Part shown: piece after piece, positions 5,113 to 5,146 of the stretch
Numbering within the stretch: position 1 is the stretch's first letter
Layout: each line of letters opens with the position of its first letter
DNA from: Deltaproteobacteria bacterium
GTDB lineage: Bacteria; Desulfobacterota; Desulfobulbia; Desulfobulbales; Desulfobulbaceae
Direction: 5' to 3'
Length of the DNA: 5,146 nucleotides
Assembly: GCA_013151365.1 (NCBI GenBank)
Contig: JAADIK010000033.1
Coordinates: 1 to 5,146, forward strand
Translations under genes and position numbers: made by a program
The notes under the pieces: generated by a model
The model's input: the letters and a program-made list of their open reading frames with translations, nothing else
The model's database searches: none
Told to the model about the DNA's origin: nothing

Positions 5113-5146
5113 TTGTTGGGTTTCGTTCCTCTACCCAACCTACGGT
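5113..5146. repeat. Palindromic dispersed-repeat-like element (REP type), possibly cut by the window edge
   Basis: The plus-strand arms GTTGGGT (5115-5121) and ACCCAAC (5133-5139) form a perfect 7-bp stem around an 11-nt centre with TTCG. They are followed by CTACGGT at the edge. The pattern TGTTGGGTTTCG ... ACCCAACCTACG is one I recall as a widespread REP-like palindrome in intergenic regions of many proteobacteria. That identity is from memory and unverified. It is extragenic, upstream of the fumarase gene, as expected for such repeats. Confidence 0.5.

Overview
This window is the 5' part of a bacterial division and cell wall (dcw) cluster read entirely from the minus strand, preceded by a gene for a class I fumarate hydratase beta subunit. 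In transcription order, right to left, it holds: the fumarase beta-type gene (5027-4440), a 342-base AT-rich intergenic region with the cluster promoter and a probable MraZ operator, mraZ (about 4067-3591), rsmH (3588-2656), ftsL (2578-2222), an ftsI-position penicillin-binding-protein-like gene with a C-terminal PASTA domain (2217-355), and the first 114 codons of murE (342-1), which runs off the window. The order mraZ-rsmH-ftsL-ftsI-murE is the classic dcw order. Coding DNA is GC-rich and the intergenic DNA is AT-rich.

Organism: a PASTA-tailed FtsI, the two-subunit class I fumarase architecture typical of anaerobes, and the style of the MraZ and FtsL sequences together suggest a deltaproteobacterium in the broad sense (Desulfobacterota, perhaps a Desulfobulbales-like sulfate reducer). 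This is inference from protein style, with no database comparison behind it.

How the genes work together: MraZ is a transcription factor that binds short repeats at its own promoter and controls the cluster. RsmH methylates 16S rRNA. FtsL is a bitopic divisome protein. FtsI is normally the septal transpeptidase. MurE adds the third amino acid to the peptidoglycan precursor. Gaps between genes are small (2, 77, 4 and 12 nt), so one transcript from the mraZ promoter is likely.

The most notable observation is that the FtsI-position protein appears catalytically dead. Its N-terminal anchor, PBP dimerisation region, transpeptidase scaffold and PASTA domain are recognisable in one intact 620-codon frame. 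However, the SxxK serine and lysine positions are both arginine, the segment that should carry SxN is shortened and lacks it, and KTG has become KGG. This looks like a pseudo-PBP kept at the ftsI locus. The same gene carries a perfect 12-bp inverted repeat with a 3-nt loop near its 5' end. Other points are a 10-bp-periodic MraZ box array, an unsettled mraZ start, a palindrome of a dispersed-repeat type at the right edge, and an AT-rich inverted repeat between the fumarase gene and mraZ.
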